From an uncultured Eubacterium sp. (GTDB lineage: Bacteria > Bacillota > Clostridia > Lachnospirales > Lachnospiraceae): a DNA stretch of 7,714 nucleotides. A program made the position numbers and the translations under genes. A model generated the notes under the pieces. It ran no database searches and was not told the origin of the DNA. It was given only the letters and a program-made list of their open reading frames with translations. This document shows, piece after piece, positions 4,832-7,714 of this stretch. Numbering within the stretch: the stretch's first letter is position 1; every line of letters begins with the position of its first letter. The stretch is taken from assembly GCA_947573465.1 (NCBI GenBank), contig CANPET010000072.1, forward strand, positions 1 to 7,714, in the 5' to 3' direction.

Positions 4832-4905
4832 AAAAGATATGCTCCTATCTAACAAACAAGTTAAATAATAAAATACTTGTTTATTTAGAATGGTGCATAT
4901 CTTTT
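4832..4905. terminator. Long bidirectional hairpin between convergent genes
   Basis: Arms of 29-30 nt (4832-4860 and 4876-4905) pair over most of their length around a 15-nt loop. The outer 11 bp (AAAAGATATGC) are perfect, and T-runs follow on both strands. Placed between the 3' ends of the membrane protein gene and larC, it would terminate both. The arms are longer than usual for a terminator. Confidence 0.75.
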
Positions 4906-4939
4906 ATTGAAACTAAATTATTTCCTAATAAAAAACTTC

Positions 4940-6226
4940 TTAAATTTCCTGCCAAACTTTTTCTCTGACTTCTTCTAACGATATTTCATTTCTCTTCGCT
5001 ATTTCAGCCAAATCTTCATATTCTATTTTTGTTTTTACAACACCATATCCTTTTGATTCCTTGATTCTGACAGTGCCATAACTTGTTTCAACTGGTTTGA
5101 TAGTTCTCTCTAAACCATATCGCTTACAGATATATTCTCTTACGCCTAATGTAGTGGTATGCTGAAATATCAACTTCAATAATCTCTCTTTATCCTCTTT
5201 TTTGCACATACATGTCAACACAAATCCCGGACGGTTCTTCTTCATAACCACAGATGTTGTATATACATCCAATGCTCCCTCTTTCATCATCAGTTCTGTA
5301 ACATATCCAATATTTTCAGGTGTAATATCATCTAAATTACAACATAATTCCACAATATCATCCATTTGTTTTTCTGTTGTTCCAAGCATCGCTCTGACAC
5401 AATTTGCTACCGCAAAGTCTTTATTTCCCATACCATATCCAATGGATTCAACCTTCATTACAGGCATTGGTTCAAATGAATCTACAAAATATTTCAAAAG
5501 AGCTGCTCCTGTAGGGGTACAGAGTTCTCCTCGTACTTCTCCACTATAAATTGGTACGCCTTGAAGAATAAAAGCTGTGGCAGGTGCCGGAACCGGAAGT
5601 ATTCCATGCGCACACTTTACCTGTCCACTACCTACATTCACAGGCGATGCAATAATTCTATCAGGATTTAATTCATGTATTAGCATACATGTACCTACTA
5701 CATCTGCCACAGCATCCATCGTTCCTACTTCATGAAAATGAATGTCCAATATTGGTTTTCCATGTGCATGACTTTCCGCTTCTGCAATCAAAGTATATAC
5801 ACCAATTGCATCTTTTTTTATCTGTTCATCGATATTCAAATAATGAATTAAATGCTCTATATCGTGCAGGCTGGTATGGCTGTGAGAGTGTCCTTGTCCA
5901 TTACGATTTTCTTGACTCTGCTCATATGTATGCTCCACAATATGGCTATGTTCATGATGATATTCACACTCATGTTCGTGATGATGCTCATGATTATGGT
6001 GACAAACATCATGGCTTTCTTCTTCTACACCATCTATCAAAACCCTCATATGTGCTCCGGTAATCCCACATTTCACACTTTCCTCTTTTATCAGCCTTAC
6101 CTTTGGTATTCCCAATTGATTAAATCTTTCCACAAAATCTTCCGGATTTTTGTGTAATTCAATCAATGCTGACATCAGCATATCTCCTGCCGCTCCCATA
6201 TTGCACTCTAAATATAATGTTTTCAT
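4940..6226 (-). CDS. larC: Nickel-pincer cofactor biosynthesis protein LarC (nickel insertase)
   Basis: The last step of nickel-pincer nucleotide synthesis: CTP-dependent insertion of nickel into the bis-thiocarboxylated pyridinium mononucleotide. The 428-aa protein starts MKTLYLECNMGAAGDM, the family N-terminus, with GAGGTG about 6 nt before the ATG. Other family motifs are DIHFHEVGTMDAVADVVG (161-178), ELCTPTGAALLKYF (near 240), CCNLDDITPE (295-304) and MKKNRPGF (328-335). Between residues 72 and 121 lie 17 histidines (for example CHHNHEHHHEHECEYHHEH), a probable nickel-binding or storage insert. In Lactobacillus plantarum LarC is made by frameshifting between two ORFs; here it is one uninterrupted frame. 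It is the third gene of the larE-larB-larC cluster, 53 bp after larB. Confidence 0.95.
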   Translation of the reverse strand: MKTLYLECNMGAAGDMLMSALIELHKNPEDFVERFNQLGIPKVRLIKEESVKCGITGAHMRVLIDGVEEESHDVCHHNHEHHHEHECEYHHEHSHIVEHTYEQSQENRNGQGHSHSHTSLHDIEHLIHYLNIDEQIKKDAIGVYTLIAEAESHAHGKPILDIHFHEVGTMDAVADVVGTCMLIHELNPDRIIASPVNVGSGQVKCAHGILPVPAPATAFILQGVPIYSGEVRGELCTPTGAALLKYFVDSFEPMPVMKVESIGYGMGNKDFAVANCVRAMLGTTEKQMDDIVELCCNLDDITPENIGYVTELMMKEGALDVYTTSVVMKKNRPGFVLTCMCKKEDKERLLKLIFQHTTTLGVREYICKRYGLERTIKPVETSYGTVRIKESKGYGVVKTKIEYEDLAEIAKRNEISLEEVREKVWQEI

Positions 6227-6279
6227 CTGACACCTCTATCAATAATATTTTTACATTCTACCTATTTTATTAACATATC

Positions 6280-7038
6280 TCAATACGAAATATGATTAAT
6301 CATACTTGCCATATATCCGGCACCAAAACCATTATCAATATTTACAACACTGACACCACTGGCACAGGAATTAAGCATCGATAACAATGCGGAAAGTCCC
6401 TCGAAGGCCGCTCCATATCCTACACTGGTAGGAACTGCAATGACTGGACAGTCAACTAATCCGCCAACCACACTTGCCAATGCTCCTTCCATACCTGCAA
6501 TTGCAATTACCACTTTTGCACTCATCAATTCATCTGCATGAGCCAGCAATCGATGAAGTCCTGCCACACCCACATCATATAATCTTACAACTTCATTTCC
6601 TAAAACCTCTGCTGTAAGTGCAGCTTCTTCAGCTACCGGCATGTCACTGGTACCTCCTGTTGCCACAACAATCTTTCCGATTCCATCTGCTTTCGCTATA
6701 TCTCCAACGATTCCTATTTTACTCATAGTATCATATTGAAAACGAATTTCTGTATCAGTGAGTTCTTTTGATACAGCTATAGCTGCCTCTTCACTCATTC
6801 TGGTAATCAATACATTTTTCTGCTCCTTTTTCAACATAGCCACTACAATCTCAACAATCTGCTCTGGCGTTTTTCCTGCACCATAAATCACTTCTGTGAC
6901 CCCTTGTCTGATAGCTCTATGATGGTCTAATTTAGCGAATCCTAAATCCTCAAAAGGCTCTTTTTTTAATTCCAATACTGCCTCGTCAACACTTATCGTC
7001 CCTTCAGCAACACTTCTTAATATATTTTTTATATCCAT
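6280..7038 (-). CDS. larB: Pyridinium-3,5-biscarboxylic acid mononucleotide synthase LarB
   Basis: Carboxylates the pyridinium ring of nicotinic acid adenine dinucleotide and releases AMP, the first step of nickel-pincer cofactor synthesis. The ATG at 7038 gives a 252-aa protein beginning MDIKNILRSVAEGTIS, typical of the family. It follows the larE stop codon with one base between (TGA-G-ATG), which implies translational coupling; an upstream TTG at 7062 lacks a properly spaced ribosome binding site. An N-terminal helical region with LDHHRAIRQGVTEVIYG (about 37-53) precedes a PurE-like domain with VATGGTSDMPVAEEA (125-139), GMEGALASVVGGLVDCPVIA and VPTSVGYG (182-209), and LNSCASGVSVVNIDNGFGAG (222-241). 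Cys224 in that last motif corresponds to the cysteine that binds the substrate covalently in the characterised LarB. Confidence 0.95.
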   Translation of the reverse strand: MDIKNILRSVAEGTISVDEAVLELKKEPFEDLGFAKLDHHRAIRQGVTEVIYGAGKTPEQIVEIVVAMLKKEQKNVLITRMSEEAAIAVSKELTDTEIRFQYDTMSKIGIVGDIAKADGIGKIVVATGGTSDMPVAEEAALTAEVLGNEVVRLYDVGVAGLHRLLAHADELMSAKVVIAIAGMEGALASVVGGLVDCPVIAVPTSVGYGAAFEGLSALLSMLNSCASGVSVVNIDNGFGAGYMASMINHISY

Positions 7039-7039
7039 C

Positions 7040-7714
7040 TCACAATATTCCGTCCTTTCCAAGCCTCTCGTTCATGCTGCCTGTTCGATATCCTTCTAAA
7101 TCCAAAGTCACATATAAAAATCCAATCTCTTTTAGTTTCTTATATACATTGTCCTTATGATACTGTATAAACTTCTCTATCTGCTCTGGTAAAATCTCAA
7201 TTCTAGCAATGTCCCTATGAATTCTTACTCTAGACTGCATATAGTTTAAATCTATTAATACCTGTTCTGCCTGTTCTACCATCACCAGTTTTTCTGCTGT
7301 AATAACTTCTCCATATGCAAATCTGGAAGCCAGACATGCCTTACTTGGCTTATCCCATGTATCTAATCCAAGCTCCTTGGATAATTCTCTAATCTCTGCT
7401 TTTGTCAATTCTGCAACCTGTAATGGACTAAGTACTTTTAATTCTTTTATGGCTTTTAACCCCGGTCTGTAATCTCCATTATCATCCATGTTCGAACCTT
7501 CCACTACATTCGTAATTCCAGTTTCCTTTGCCAGCTCTATGATTTGTGAAAATATCTCTTTTTTACAAATATAACATCTGTCGGGAGGATTATCTGTAAA
7601 CCTCCCTATCTGTAATGGATTAAATTCACACAAAAAGTGTCTGATTCCTTCTTTTTTACAAAATGCCTTTGCATTCTCTATTTCCTGCATTGGAAAAGTG
7701 CTGGCATTCAGTGT
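7040..7714 (-). CDS. larE: ATP-dependent sulfur transferase LarE (N-terminus missing)
   Basis: The reading frame is open to the right edge, so the gene continues beyond 7714. About 224 residues are present and roughly 50 are missing, including the PP-loop ATP pyrophosphatase motif. LarE converts the two carboxylates of the LarB product to thiocarboxylates. Visible family motifs are NPPDRCYICKKE, EGSNMDDNGDYRPGLKA, KPSKACLASRFAYG, RVRIHRDIARIEI and the C-terminal GFLYVTLDLEGYRTGSM. The CxxC (codons at about 7565-7576) plus the cysteine of ACLASR (about 7334-7336) match the three-cysteine LarE class reported to hold a [4Fe-4S] cluster, unlike the single sacrificial cysteine of L. plantarum LarE. 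The apparent ATG at 7690 is internal. It is first in the visible operon order larE-larB-larC. Confidence 0.95.
   Translation of the reverse strand, partial: TLNASTFPMQEIENAKAFCKKEGIRHFLCEFNPLQIGRFTDNPPDRCYICKKEIFSQIIELAKETGITNVVEGSNMDDNGDYRPGLKAIKELKVLSPLQVAELTKAEIRELSKELGLDTWDKPSKACLASRFAYGEVITAEKLVMVEQAEQVLIDLNYMQSRVRIHRDIARIEILPEQIEKFIQYHKDNVYKKLKEIGFLYVTLDLEGYRTGSMNERLGKDGIL

Noticed and set aside
5689..6157. Plus-strand open frames opposite larC
   Set aside because: They are antisense to the His-rich codons, which leave other frames open; there are no initiation signals.
7039..7062. LarB start at TTG 7062 overlapping larE
   Set aside because: ATG 7038 directly after the larE stop gives the normal family N-terminus; the TTG has a purine-rich stretch too close to it to serve as a ribosome binding site.

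Overview
The window looks like a chromosomal segment of a low-GC gut Firmicute, most likely Lachnospiraceae. The indications are a Lys/Thr-rich secreted BIG2-LRR protein, strong AAGGAG-type ribosome binding sites, a CptIN-type toxin-antitoxin locus (a family described from Eubacterium/Coprococcus relatives) and a nickel-pincer-cofactor operon. Species is not assigned. All genes except one lie on the minus strand.

Right part (about 4200-7714). A minus-strand larE-larB-larC operon makes the nickel-pincer nucleotide cofactor of LarA-type racemases/epimerases. larE runs off the right edge, larE and larB are nearly contiguous, and larC carries a large His-rich insert. A plus-strand gene for a small two-TM membrane protein of unknown function (4229-4807) converges on larC, with a long hairpin between them. 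It diverges from rlmH (3607-4086), which encodes the 23S rRNA pseudouridine-1915 methyltransferase.

Left part (1-3606): accessory DNA downstream of rlmH. The last codons of rlmH and the bases after its stop (3601-3620) recur, in the same orientation, at 2156-2175 and 534-553. The second and third copies match each other at 19 of 20 bases. This core closely resembles the rlmH (orfX) 3'-end site used by staphylococcal SCC elements. I read the region as a tandem array of cassettes at the rlmH end: a secreted BIG2-LRR protein (about 1.45 kb unit), then an AAA-family ATPase with a DUF4143-like C-terminal region (about 1.6 kb unit), then a third unit that leaves the window and begins with a type III toxin-antitoxin system. 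No recombinase gene is visible, so mobility is inferred.

The type III system is complete apart from the toxin's C-terminus. A consensus promoter is followed by two 47-nt direct repeats, each able to form an H-type pseudoknot, then a terminator hairpin, then a ribosome binding site and a CptN/ToxN-like toxin gene. Smaller points include a truncated signal-peptide ORF fused to the middle att-like core, operator-like palindromes, and a possible short plus-strand RNA at about 2077-2140.
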